From positions 186,001 to 250,000 of the forward strand of contig JALCLH010000003.1 of the NCBI GenBank assembly GCA_022647765.1: a stretch of DNA of 64,000 nt, given 5' to 3'. This DNA is from Acidipropionibacterium sp. Its GTDB lineage: Bacteria > Actinomycetota > Actinomycetes > Propionibacteriales > Propionibacteriaceae. Made by a program: the position numbers and the translations under genes. Shown here piece by piece: positions 57,604-64,000 of this stretch; within the stretch, counting starts at the first letter, position 1, and the number at the start of each line of letters is the position of its first letter. The notes beneath the pieces are model-generated. The model saw only the letters and a program-made list of their open reading frames with translations. It was not told where the DNA came from and searched no databases.

Positions 57604-58173
57604 ATGGCGAAGAACGATGCGCGCCGGAATGCCCTGGCCGATGCAGGAATCGCAGTGCTCGCCCGGGAGGGGTCACGAGGGTTGACTCATCGCGCGATCG
57701 ACAAGGAGGCGGGAGTCCCGACCGGGACCACGGCAAACTATTTCCGCAGCCGCGATGCACTCATCACCGGACTGTTCGAACGCATCGGTGCTCGACTCGC
57801 GCCCACTCAGGAGGATCTCGACCGACGGGCGGGACAACAGCCCAGCCGAGCGCTGTTCGCCGACTACCTGCGCGATATCGTGCGGCGCCTGTCTGCGGAA
57901 CCCGAGGTCACTCGGGCTCTGTTCGAGCTGCGTCTCGGCGCCGGGCACCGTCCTGAACTTGCCAGAGTTCTTGGGCCATGGTTGCGGGCAGGGTTCGAGG
58001 GCGACCTCGCATTCAATGAGTCGGCCGGTTTGCCGGGCGGGCGACAGGAGATCGCGCTCTTTCGCTATGCGATCGACGGGCTCCTGTTCGACCGGCTCAC
58101 GATCTCGATCGATCTTGATACCCCGACCGACGAGGTGATCGACGCGCTCGTCTCGGGCTTGCTCCCCGAGTGA
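57604..58173 (+). CDS. TetR-family transcriptional regulator
   Basis: This 189-residue repressor has an N-terminal HTH (ALADAGIAVLAREGSRGLTH, RAIDKEAGVPTGTTANYF) and a variable ligand domain. TAGCCT (57592-57597) ends six bases before the ATG. The 72-base gap to the divergent RibD-like gene includes CACTGTACAACAGGAGTAGTG, an imperfect inverted pair that could be its operator (low confidence). It probably controls itself and that reductase. Confidence 0.85.
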   Translation: MAKNDARRNALADAGIAVLAREGSRGLTHRAIDKEAGVPTGTTANYFRSRDALITGLFERIGARLAPTQEDLDRRAGQQPSRALFADYLRDIVRRLSAEPEVTRALFELRLGAGHRPELARVLGPWLRAGFEGDLAFNESAGLPGGRQEIALFRYAIDGLLFDRLTISIDLDTPTDEVIDALVSGLLPE

Positions 58174-59302
58174 GTTCAGGGGCGCAAGCATCACTCACAG
58201 GAGTGCTGGAGAAGGCGAACACGAGGAGAGCCCACCCGCCCAGGTCGGCTTTCTCGGGGCTGCCGACCCGGATCGTCAGCTGGACGGACAAGATGTACGC
58301 CGTCGCGATCATGGCCGCCAGGCCAGCGAAGACGCCCATCAGCATCACACGCTGCTGGTGGCCTCTCACCGTGGTGGGTTTCGCGAGCGAGGCGGCAGTG
58401 GCGCCGACGGCCGCCGGCACACTCAGCAGCCCTTCCAAGAGGACGACGAGAGGAGACTGGTACGCGTCCGGTGTCGGACCGCCGCTCCAATGCGACGCGA
58501 TGACAGGGGGCATCCGATCCCACATCCACAAGGCGTAGACGGCGACGGCGAACACCGGGACCCACGTCAAGGCGATGGCCGCCACCCGCCGCGACCCCGA
58601 TTCTGCATCCGGGGTTCCAGCACCGCTCGGTTCCGCGCTCTCCTGGCCGCCCACCCAGGAATCCGGCACCGAACCCTCTGCGAGAGCCGCGTGCCGGGCG
58701 TACAGAGTGGAGGCGACCCCAGCCCCCAGGGGCAGGATGACCGCGACGGCGAGCGAGACCTTTGGTGGGGTGAGGAACGCGCACACGACGATCGCCAACC
58801 CCAGCGTGACCAGGATCCGCCCGGTCACCAGCTGGGAACGGGCCCACACTTGCGGACTGTGCGAGGACCACCCCACGCGCAAGCCGAACCACACATTGGG
58901 GGGAGCCACCGTCGTCGCGTTGCCTAGCACCGCCGTCGCCAGTCCGAGGAAGGCGACGGACAGGACCTGCCCATTGACTTCCCGATCGCCCCAGGTCACG
59001 ACCCCGGCACCACCCAGGACGGTCCACACGGACACGGCGGTCCACGCGATCACAACGAAGAAACCACCACGGAACAGCGAACGCTCCGTCTTCCCGCAAT
59101 CGGCGTTCGCTCCCAGGTGCCGGGCGATCACCGCCAGCACCGCCGAGAGAACCAGGCCGACAGCGGGAGACACGTACAGGTTGCCCGGGGCCCCCATCGT
59201 CACGACCACCCAGACCGCCACCACGACCGGCACCAGCGTCACCGCCGTGTAAAGGCTCCACCACCACGCGCGCACCCCGGCCACCGTGTCCGGCTCACTC
59301 AT
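58097..59302 (-). CDS. DUF1648-domain membrane protein
   Basis: This 401-residue protein has about ten membrane segments and a central DUF1648-like motif (MPPVIASHWSGGPTPDAY). Related SdpI-type proteins act in signalling or immunity. The last 30 codons run 77 bases into the convergent TetR gene and are Arg-rich, so the true C-terminus was probably lost by truncation or frameshift near 58180. The start overlaps the ArsR stop, so the two form an autoregulated pair. Confidence 0.7.
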   Translation of the reverse strand: MSEPDTVAGVRAWWWSLYTAVTLVPVVVAVWVVVTMGAPGNLYVSPAVGLVLSAVLAVIARHLGANADCGKTERSLFRGGFFVVIAWTAVSVWTVLGGAGVVTWGDREVNGQVLSVAFLGLATAVLGNATTVAPPNVWFGLRVGWSSHSPQVWARSQLVTGRILVTLGLAIVVCAFLTPPKVSLAVAVILPLGAGVASTLYARHAALAEGSVPDSWVGGQESAEPSGAGTPDAESGSRRVAAIALTWVPVFAVAVYALWMWDRMPPVIASHWSGGPTPDAYQSPLVVLLEGLLSVPAAVGATAASLAKPTTVRGHQQRVMLMGVFAGLAAMIATAYILSVQLTIRVGSPEKADLGGWALLVFAFSSTPVSDACAPELTRGASPRRARRSPRRSGYQDRSRS

Positions 59303-59579
59303 GCCCGTCGCCCCCGCGATCCACGAAACCCGCGAACCACACCGCGGCATCCTCCAACACCGTGAGGTTCAGGTAGTAGAACACGAACCGGCCCTGCTTC
59401 TCCTCGCGCACCAGTCCGGCATCCTTCAACTTCGACAGGTGATAGCTCAACGCCGACGGCGACAGCCCCGTCGCACGCGACAAATCCCCGGCCGAGGCAC
59501 CCCCGGACCTCAACAGCTCCAGGACGCGACGCCGCGCCGGGTCCGCCACTGCCCGCAAGACCTCCTGTAAATCCGACAA
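59295..59579 (-). CDS. ArsR-family transcriptional regulator
   Basis: This 94-residue winged-helix repressor opens MSDLQEVLRAVADPARRRVL and has the recognition helix SRATGLSPSALSYHLSKLKD and wing EKQGRFVFYYLNL. No metal-binding Cys motif is seen, so it is not an arsenic sensor by sequence. The TTG at 59579 is preferred because an ATG at 59636 would put the operator-like TTCAA-N6-TTGAA (59608-59623) inside the gene. It is coupled to the DUF1648 gene. Confidence 0.8.
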   Translation of the reverse strand: MSDLQEVLRAVADPARRRVLELLRSGGASAGDLSRATGLSPSALSYHLSKLKDAGLVREEKQGRFVFYYLNLTVLEDAAVWFAGFVDRGGDGHE

Positions 59580-59607
59580 ATGCCACCCCCACAACCTTCT
59601 CTCACAA

Positions 59608-59666
59608 TTCAATGTTTCTTGAAATGAGGTTAGCATGGCTGTCCCTACAATTCAACATCCTTTGAA
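59608..59666. promoter_or_regulatory. Paired ArsR-type operator sites
   Basis: Two TTCAA-N6-TTGAA palindromes, at 59608-59623 and 59651-59666, each preceded by ACAA, are spaced 43 bases apart (about four helical turns). They lie just upstream of the arsR coding region and are the most likely autoregulatory sites. Confidence 0.7.
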
Positions 59667-59727
59667 GGGAGACCGCCGTGCTCATCCCCCATTGCCACAT
59701 GCTCTGGTGCCGGACCATCAGCACAGC

Positions 59728-59753
59728 GCGCAGGTGGCAGTCGCCACCTGCGC
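59728..59753. terminator. Hairpin after the second operator
   Basis: GCGCAGGTGGC and its exact inverse pair around AGTC. It follows a short plus-strand frame opening GTGCTCATCCCCCATTGCCA with GGGAG upstream. Possible terminator or attenuator. Confidence 0.45.
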
Positions 59754-59773
59754 CCCACGGCCCAGTCGATGAG

Positions 59774-60078
59774 GAGAAGCGGGCGCCCCCGGTGGCAACG
59801 AGGGCCGCTGGCGGCCCTGGCCAGTTGGTCAGCAGCCGCTGCCGGTCACGCTGGACCTGCCGGAGATCGGGCGCGCGCTGATCGACGCGGAGTTGTGGCT
59901 GACGATCCGGCGTGCCCTGTTCTCGGCCGACCACATGCTTCAGAGGAGGATCGGGACCGAGTGGCAGGAGCGGTGGAGGACCGCCGATCAGCAGGAGATC
60001 AGGACTGCGATCACGTCGTCGGAGGTCCCCATCCTCGCCGAACTTCTCGGCGCGGTGTTCGAACGGATCGACCGGTAG
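59774..60078 (+). pseudogene. Mobile-element hypothetical, 5' end missing
   Basis: An open frame without a good start codon encodes LPVTLDLPEIGRALIDAELW, TIRRALFSADHMLQRRIG and ILAELLGAVFERIDR, about 80 recognisable residues. It looks like the small conserved hypotheticals of actinobacterial plasmids and integrated elements, but I cannot name it. The first in-frame start is a TTG at 59893. Confidence 0.4.
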
Positions 60079-60169
60079 CCGCGAGTGCCCCCGCAGGCCA
60101 GGACGCCTGCGAGGGGGGTGCCCCGGCAAGGCGGGCCACCGACAGGAAGCCAACCACCAGGAGGAGACA

Positions 60170-60432
60170 ATGCCCAGCAGGCGACCACCGATCACCTACC
60201 GCCCCGGCGCTGAGATGCAGGAGTGGCTGGAGTCTCGGGAGGCGCTGCGCGCCGAAGACCGGGAGTCGGTCCCGACCGCGCCGAGCCCGCGGTGGCCGGC
60301 CTGCTGGAGCATCTGGGCCGGATCTCCCCGTCGGCCGACAAACAGCTGTCCTACGCGCTGGCCGCTCACCAGAGCCGCCAACTGGCCGGGGACCGACAGG
60401 GCTGGGCGAAGGTCGGGGTGAGGCTGCGGTGA
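60170..60432 (+). pseudogene. Mobile-element hypothetical, frameshifted
   Basis: ATG at 60170 with AGGAGGAG upstream opens MPSRRPPITYRPGAEMQEWL and ESREALRAEDRES, a start typical of small actinobacterial plasmid or phage proteins. The frame then shifts by one near 60280, continuing EPAVAGLLEHLGRISPSADK and LAAHQSRQLAGDRQGW to a stop at 60432. Function unknown. Confidence 0.45.
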
Positions 60433-60607
60433 GCGGTGTGTTTTGTCAAGCGGCCGGAACGGCCCTTCAGTGCCGGATCCCGGGGCGCACTTATCGAGCT
60501 TGGAGACCAAAGCCGTTCTTGGACAGTCCGCCCATCCCGGCGCCGACTCTCACATCCACCGGCGACGATTGCGGACCCGATGAGATGGGGCGGACCAGGA
60601 GGACGGG
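60433..60607. other. Spacer within the remnant region
   Basis: No gene or signal is seen. Confidence 0.4.
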
Positions 60608-60751
60608 CTACTCACCGTCATAGTTGTAGTCGTCTCCGGAGATGATGAGTACGGTTCGCTGCGGGTGCCGGGTGCGATGATCCTCGGGCGGCATGTTGAC
60701 CTGATCGTCGTTGACCAGGAAGACATGACCGGCGCGCGGCGATATGTTCAC
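60608..60751 (-). pseudogene. Truncated PemK/MazF-like toxin
   Basis: GTG three bases after the SocA stop opens a 47-residue frame: VNISPRAGHVFLVNDDQVNM, PPEDHRTRHPQRTVLIISGD, then DYNYDGE and a stop. The pattern (VFLV, then MPP, then RHPQRTVLIISG) matches the first strands of PemK/MazF-type toxins, which are about 110-140 residues. The remaining two-thirds are missing, so no active ribonuclease is expected. Confidence 0.6.
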
Positions 60752-60754
60752 GGC

Positions 60755-61336
60755 TCAGTGGGGCTCTGAGAACGCTCGGTAGTCGGCCATCAGCTGTCCG
60801 GTGTTGTAGCGCGTGATGTCCGGCTGTCCAGTGGGGGCCTTCGCGGCCAGCTTGTGCAGCACGGCCAGGGCGTGGGGGTCGGGCCGGTACACGCGGGCGG
60901 CTCCCTGGGCTGCGAACAGTGGCCACGCGTGGTGGATCTCGTCGACCGGTATGTCGGTGTGCTTCTGTTCCTCGACGTAGTGGTCCCGGTAGGGGCCGTA
61001 GTCGTGGGTGAGGTTCTGCAGCTGGCCGGCGGTGCGGTCCCCGAACAGGTCCCATACGGTCTCGAGTACCTCGGTGACGTCTTCGGGGAGTGGATCGCAG
61101 CGGGTGGGCGCGGGAATGGGGTTGGCCTTGCAATGCCGGTGCGTGCGGTAGAGGCCGGGGAATGCTGGGCCGTCCCATGCCTCGGCGGGCTGGTCTACCA
61201 GCGGTTCCTCGTGCAGGGACCCGTAGCAGCTCTCGGCCAGGTAGACGAGCCCCTGCAACTTCATGTTGGTGACGGCTGCCGGCGGATTGGTGTTGCCGCG
61301 GCTCAGGAACCATGCGGCGATGGCGTCTGTTCTCAT
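60755..61336 (-). CDS. Panacea/SocA-domain (DUF4065) antitoxin
   Basis: This 193-residue protein matches the Panacea domain of SocA-type antitoxins: DAIAAWFLSRGNTNPPAAVT, MKLQGLVYLAESCYGSLHEE, AEAWDGPAFPGLYRTHRH. Panacea domains neutralise unrelated toxins by direct binding. The ATG at 61336 is preferred; an ATG at 61393 would add 19 residues. The adjacent PemK-like frame is the presumed partner, now truncated. It lies 89 bases from tRNA-Leu. Confidence 0.78.
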   Translation of the reverse strand: MRTDAIAAWFLSRGNTNPPAAVTNMKLQGLVYLAESCYGSLHEEPLVDQPAEAWDGPAFPGLYRTHRHCKANPIPAPTRCDPLPEDVTEVLETVWDLFGDRTAGQLQNLTHDYGPYRDHYVEEQKHTDIPVDEIHHAWPLFAAQGAARVYRPDPHALAVLHKLAAKAPTGQPDITRYNTGQLMADYRAFSEPH

Positions 61337-61424
61337 GCTGTGCAACCCTCGTCGGTTCTGGGTTAGGCTGAAACCACCCACTGACAAAGGCATTTAACCT
61401 AGTCAGAGGGTGATACTGAACGGG

Positions 61425-61506
61425 TGCCGGAGAAGGGACTCGAACCCTCACGCCCGAAGGCACAGGAACCTAAATCCTGCGTGTCTACCAATTTCACCAC
61501 TCCGGC
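61425..61506 (-). tRNA. tRNA-Leu (anticodon TAG)
   Basis: The minus strand folds into a cloverleaf: acceptor GCCGGAG/CTCCGGC with discriminator A, D-loop with AATTGGTAGAC, anticodon stem CAGGA/TCCTG with loop TTTAGGT (anticodon TAG), a long variable arm closed by GCCTTCGGGC, and T-arm GGGTTCGAGTCCC. The class II long arm supports Leu. CCA is not encoded. Confidence 0.93.
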
Positions 61507-61543
61507 GGGCGGCGTCCTCATCGGGACGCCGTTGTACCAGCTC

Positions 61544-62032
61544 TCAGCTGGTGGCGATCCCGAGCTCGCGGCACAGCTTGTCCACATGGCCCTTGGCCCG
61601 CACGTTGTACTGGGCGACGCTGATGATCGGACGGCCGTCCGCCTGGACATCCACCACGAAGGTCGACCGGAGGACTCCCTCGATCTCCTTGCCGTAGATG
61701 TTCTTCAGGCCGTAGGCGCCGTAGGCCCGCATGACCTTCGTGTCGGGGTCGGACAGCAGGGTGAGCGTCAGTGCCTCCTTCTTGGTGAACTGGCGCAGCC
61801 TCTCCTGGGAGTCGGGGGAGATCCCGAGCACGGTATAGCCGGCCGCTGCGATCGCATCGTGGTGGGCTGTGAAGTCCACCGCCTGGGTGGTGCATCCCGG
61901 GGTCATCGCCGCCGGGTAGAAGTAGATGATCACCCGTTTCCCGGTGAGGCTCGACAGGGTGACCGGGGCTCCATCGGCGTCCGGCAGGGTGAAGTCTGGT
62001 GCGATTGATCTGGGGGTGAGGCGCGTGCTCAT
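61544..62032 (-). CDS. bcp: Thiol peroxidase (Bcp/PrxQ)
   Basis: This 162-residue peroxiredoxin reduces hydroperoxides using thioredoxin. The peroxidatic Cys is in AAMTPGCTTQAVDF (about residue 47); the usual second Cys five residues later is absent, so it is probably a 1-Cys or atypical form. Other motifs: APDFTLPDADG, KRVIIYFYP, GISPDSQERLRQF. TATCGT (62044-62039) ends six bases before the ATG. Confidence 0.92.
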   Translation of the reverse strand: MSTRLTPRSIAPDFTLPDADGAPVTLSSLTGKRVIIYFYPAAMTPGCTTQAVDFTAHHDAIAAAGYTVLGISPDSQERLRQFTKKEALTLTLLSDPDTKVMRAYGAYGLKNIYGKEIEGVLRSTFVVDVQADGRPIISVAQYNVRAKGHVDKLCRELGIATS

Positions 62033-62179
62033 GCGTTCACGATATAGGCTGTCGCCACGGCTTGGCGCGCTGGCCGCGCTAGTCGACGTTCTTAGGCTGA
62101 TACATCGCCGGGACGATCAGGACTTCGGTCGGCTTCGTGCCGGCCGATTTTTGGGCGGTCGTGTCTCAGGGAGGGCCAA

Positions 62180-62626
62180 ATGGCTGACAGCGGACAGCAG
62201 AGCAAGGCGAAGGACACCCGTTCCGTCGATGAGATCAGGCGGGACATCTCCATCACGCGGACGAGGACGTCGGCCACATTGGAGGGGCTCGCCGAGTCCT
62301 ACCATCCGGCTGCCATCAAGAACCGGGTCGTCGAGGGGGCGAAGACCACCGCCCAGGAGAAGTTCGAGGAGTTCCGCGACAAGGCATACGCCCAGGTCAA
62401 GGACGAGGCCGGCTGGCGGATCGACCGGCTGAAGCAGATCGGAATCGTCGGTGCTGCGGGATTCACCGGACTGCTGGTGCTGCGCGCCGTGGTGGGCAGG
62501 CTGACCGGGGCGACTGCTCGCAAGAAGTTTCGCAAGGCTGAGATCGACGCCGCGAAGACCGCCAAGAAGACTGCGAAGAAGCAGGCGAAGGCCGCCAAGA
62601 AGCAGGCCAAGCACGCGTCGAAGTGA
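62180..62626 (+). CDS. DUF3618-domain protein
   Basis: This 148-residue protein has an N-terminal DUF3618 motif (SVDEIRRDISITRTRTSATL), a helical middle (KFEEFRDKAYAQVKDEAG), one short membrane helix (GIVGAAGFTGLLVLRAVV) and a Lys/Ala-rich tail with repeated AKKxAK. Function unknown; such proteins are membrane-associated. GGGAGG precedes the ATG. Confidence 0.85.
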   Translation: MADSGQQSKAKDTRSVDEIRRDISITRTRTSATLEGLAESYHPAAIKNRVVEGAKTTAQEKFEEFRDKAYAQVKDEAGWRIDRLKQIGIVGAAGFTGLLVLRAVVGRLTGATARKKFRKAEIDAAKTAKKTAKKQAKAAKKQAKHASK

Positions 62627-62700
62627 CTCTCCTCCAGGAGGCGGATCGGGGAGACCCATCTCGTCAGACTGGGGTGAGACGCCGAGCGATGCTCGGGCAG

Positions 62701-62741
62701 AGCGCGAGGGCCGCAGCCGATCAGGCTGCGGCCCTCGCGCT
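62701..62741. terminator. Bidirectional hairpin terminator
   Basis: Eighteen-base arms (62701-62718 and 62724-62741) pair perfectly around GATCA, between the convergent DUF3618 and hxlA genes. Confidence 0.85.
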
Positions 62742-62754
62742 GTCAGGCTGAGAA

Positions 62755-63378
62755 TCAGTGAATGTTCGCCCGGATCGTGGCGGCCGCTGCGGCGACGTCC
62801 GGGGCGCTGTAGATCGCGCTTCCGGCAACGGCCACCTGGGCTCCTGCCTGCTGGACGGCCTCGACGGAGTCCGGGCCGACGCCACCGGCGACGGAGAACG
62901 GAACTCCAGAGGCAGCGCCTGCGGTGAGGAGGGTGTCGAGGCTGTAGCCGTCTTCGGCCTGCTCGTCGAGCCCGGCGTGCATCTCGACGAAGACTGCGCC
63001 GAGGGCGACGGCCTGGCGAGCCCGCTCGGCCTTGTCGGAGACGCCGATCAGGTCGACGACCACGCCCTTGCCGTGCTTGTGGGCGGCGGCGACTGCTCCG
63101 GCGATCGTGCTGTCGCCCGCCGCACCGAGCACGGTGACCAGGTCCGCTCCTGCGGCGAAGGCGATGTCCGCCTCCAGCTCGCCGGCGTCCATCGTCTTCA
63201 GGTCGGCGAAGACGGTCTTGTCGGGGTGGGCCGCCTTGACGGCGGTGATCACCGAGAGGCCCTCGCTCTTGACCAGGGGAGTGCCGAGTTCCAGGATGTC
63301 CACGTACGGGGCCGCCTTGTCGGCCAGCTCCAGGGCGGATTCGGTCTTCAGGGTGTCCATGGCGAACTGAAGTTTCAT
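62755..63378 (-). CDS. hxlA: 3-Hexulose-6-phosphate synthase
   Basis: This 207-residue enzyme condenses formaldehyde with ribulose 5-phosphate, or runs in reverse to supply pentose phosphates. It is an OMPDC-superfamily barrel: MKLQFAMDTLKTESALELAD, VDILELGTPLVKSEG, VFADLKTMDAGELEADIAF (DxKxxD), GVVVDLIGVSD, FSVAGGVGPDSVEAV. The ATG at 63378 is supported by homology. It follows hxlB by 52 bases. Confidence 0.93.
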   Translation of the reverse strand: MKLQFAMDTLKTESALELADKAAPYVDILELGTPLVKSEGLSVITAVKAAHPDKTVFADLKTMDAGELEADIAFAAGADLVTVLGAAGDSTIAGAVAAAHKHGKGVVVDLIGVSDKAERARQAVALGAVFVEMHAGLDEQAEDGYSLDTLLTAGAASGVPFSVAGGVGPDSVEAVQQAGAQVAVAGSAIYSAPDVAAAAATIRANIH

Positions 63379-63430
63379 GTCGATGCGTCTCTTCCTTGTG
63401 TTCTTGCGGTGGGTTGTACTTGGGGGAGGT

Positions 63431-64000
63431 TCATTCGAGATTGGTGTGGCGGGGCCAGAGCTCGTCGGCGCTGACACCGCTGCGCTTCCACAGAGTGTCG
63501 AAGAGGGCGTCGCCGAGCAGGACGACGGCCTGTTCGAAGAGGCTTCCGGCGTACTGGCTCGTGTGCAGCTGCGACCGGTCGGTCTTCGTCGCGGCCGGAA
63601 CCACCAGGACGGCGTCGGCCAGCTGCGCGAGCCGGGAGCCGGGGGCCGTGGTGATCGCCAGTAGCCGCGCCCCGGCGGCTTTCGCCGTCTCGGCCGCGCG
63701 CACCACGCCGGGGGTGGCGCCGGATCCGCTGGCGGCGATCAGGAGATCGCCGCCGCTGATCGCCGGTGTCGTCGTCTCGCCGACGACGTGGACGTCCAGC
63801 CCCAGGTGCATGAGGCGCATGGCAGTCATGCGCAGCGCGAGCCCGGATCGTCCGGCGCCGTGGACGAAGACGCGGCGGGCCGCTTCTGTCAGCTCCACGG
63901 CGGCTTGGAGCCCGGCCGCCGCGTCCTGGGTCGAGAGGGCGGACGCCTCGTCGACCTCGCTGACGATCCGCATCAGCGATTCCTGGATGTTCGGTTCTTC
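63431..64000 (-). CDS. hxlB: 6-Phospho-3-hexuloisomerase (partial at the window edge)
   Basis: This SIS-domain isomerase converts hexulose 6-phosphate to fructose 6-phosphate, the partner of HxlA. Motifs: RRVFVHGAGRSGLALRMTAM, GDLLIAASGSGATPGVV, LLAITTAPGSRLAQLADAVL, SQYAGSLFEQAVVLLGDALF. An ATG at 63973 exists, but the frame stays open to the edge (NIQESL precedes it), so the true start probably lies outside. Confidence 0.9.
   Translation of the reverse strand, partial: EEPNIQESLMRIVSEVDEASALSTQDAAAGLQAAVELTEAARRVFVHGAGRSGLALRMTAMRLMHLGLDVHVVGETTTPAISGGDLLIAASGSGATPGVVRAAETAKAAGARLLAITTAPGSRLAQLADAVLVVPAATKTDRSQLHTSQYAGSLFEQAVVLLGDALFDTLWKRSGVSADELWPRHTNLE

Noticed and set aside
59769..60623. 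A 284-codon plus-strand open frame over the remnant region
   Set aside because: Low-complexity Arg/Ala/Gly reading; the segments with protein-like character are in other frames.
60618..61463. A 281-codon minus-strand open frame over the SocA gene and tRNA
   Set aside because: It starts inside tRNA-Leu and is out of frame with the Panacea domain; no family match.

Overview
The window is high-GC actinobacterial DNA, most likely from the Propionibacteriaceae (an Acidipropionibacterium-like organism). The basis is gene content and order: a split acyl-CoA carboxylase beta/epsilon pair with maf and divergent birA; a WhiB, LCP and mannose-nucleotide neighbourhood with DUF5719, DUF3499, Trm112-like and SIS-domain genes; a murI-rph-rdgB-thyA-folA-dinB run; and HU, ClpS and FeoABC. 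The species call is inference. At least 22 genes start 6-8 bases after a TAnnnT hexamer with no room for a ribosome-binding site, so leaderless transcription looks common here.

Layout. 1-2.6 kb: end of a VanW-family gene, then a decayed DUF222/HNH gene flanked by two copies of a large palindrome. 2.6-12.5 kb: ferredoxin, dapC and dapD, two envelope proteins, a NUDIX hydrolase, an orphan antitoxin with a truncated toxin, pyridoxine kinase, arginine deiminase and a lipoprotein. 12.5-18.6 kb: a compact Pel-like exopolysaccharide cluster (pelG-pelF-glycoside hydrolase) whose flippase gene pelG is split by an ISAs1-family insertion with an intact 10-bp target duplication. 18.8-25 kb: maf, accE, accD, birA, peptidase E, a PH-domain protein and a drug exporter. 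25-29.3 kb: purK-purE, an LCP protein and glycosyltransferases. 29.3-40.8 kb: mannose-1-phosphate guanylyltransferase, WhiB, a giant membrane glycosyltransferase, DUF5719, DUF3499, a Trm112-like protein, a SIS protein, a cation exporter and aroQ. 41-49.9 kb: an RDD protein, malQ, HU, pncB, clpS-DUF2017 and an iron-uptake feoABC operon behind an IdeR/DtxR-like box. 50-55.2 kb: murI, rph, rdgB, thyA, folA and dinB. 55.4-61.5 kb: an accessory stretch beside tRNA-Leu with a decayed DUF222/HNH gene, TetR and ArsR modules, mobile-element remnants and a Panacea (SocA) antitoxin with a truncated PemK-like toxin. 61.5-64 kb: Bcp peroxiredoxin, a DUF3618 protein, and the ribulose-monophosphate pair hxlB-hxlA, running off the edge.

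Most genes sit in short co-directional runs with 1-8 base overlaps, indicating translationally coupled operons. Several conserved housekeeping genes (accD, birA, rph, rdgB) and others (pelF, a glycosyltransferase, an RDD protein) carry single-base frameshifts. Because the codons on both sides are intact, these more likely reflect indel errors in the sequence than gene loss, and should be checked before any are called pseudogenes.

The most interesting feature is the minimal Pel-like cluster. It has the PelF-type glycosyltransferase and PelG-type flippase plus a cytoplasmic TIM-barrel hydrolase, but no visible pelD or pelE. Removing the IS and one target copy restores a single 474-codon pelG frame.
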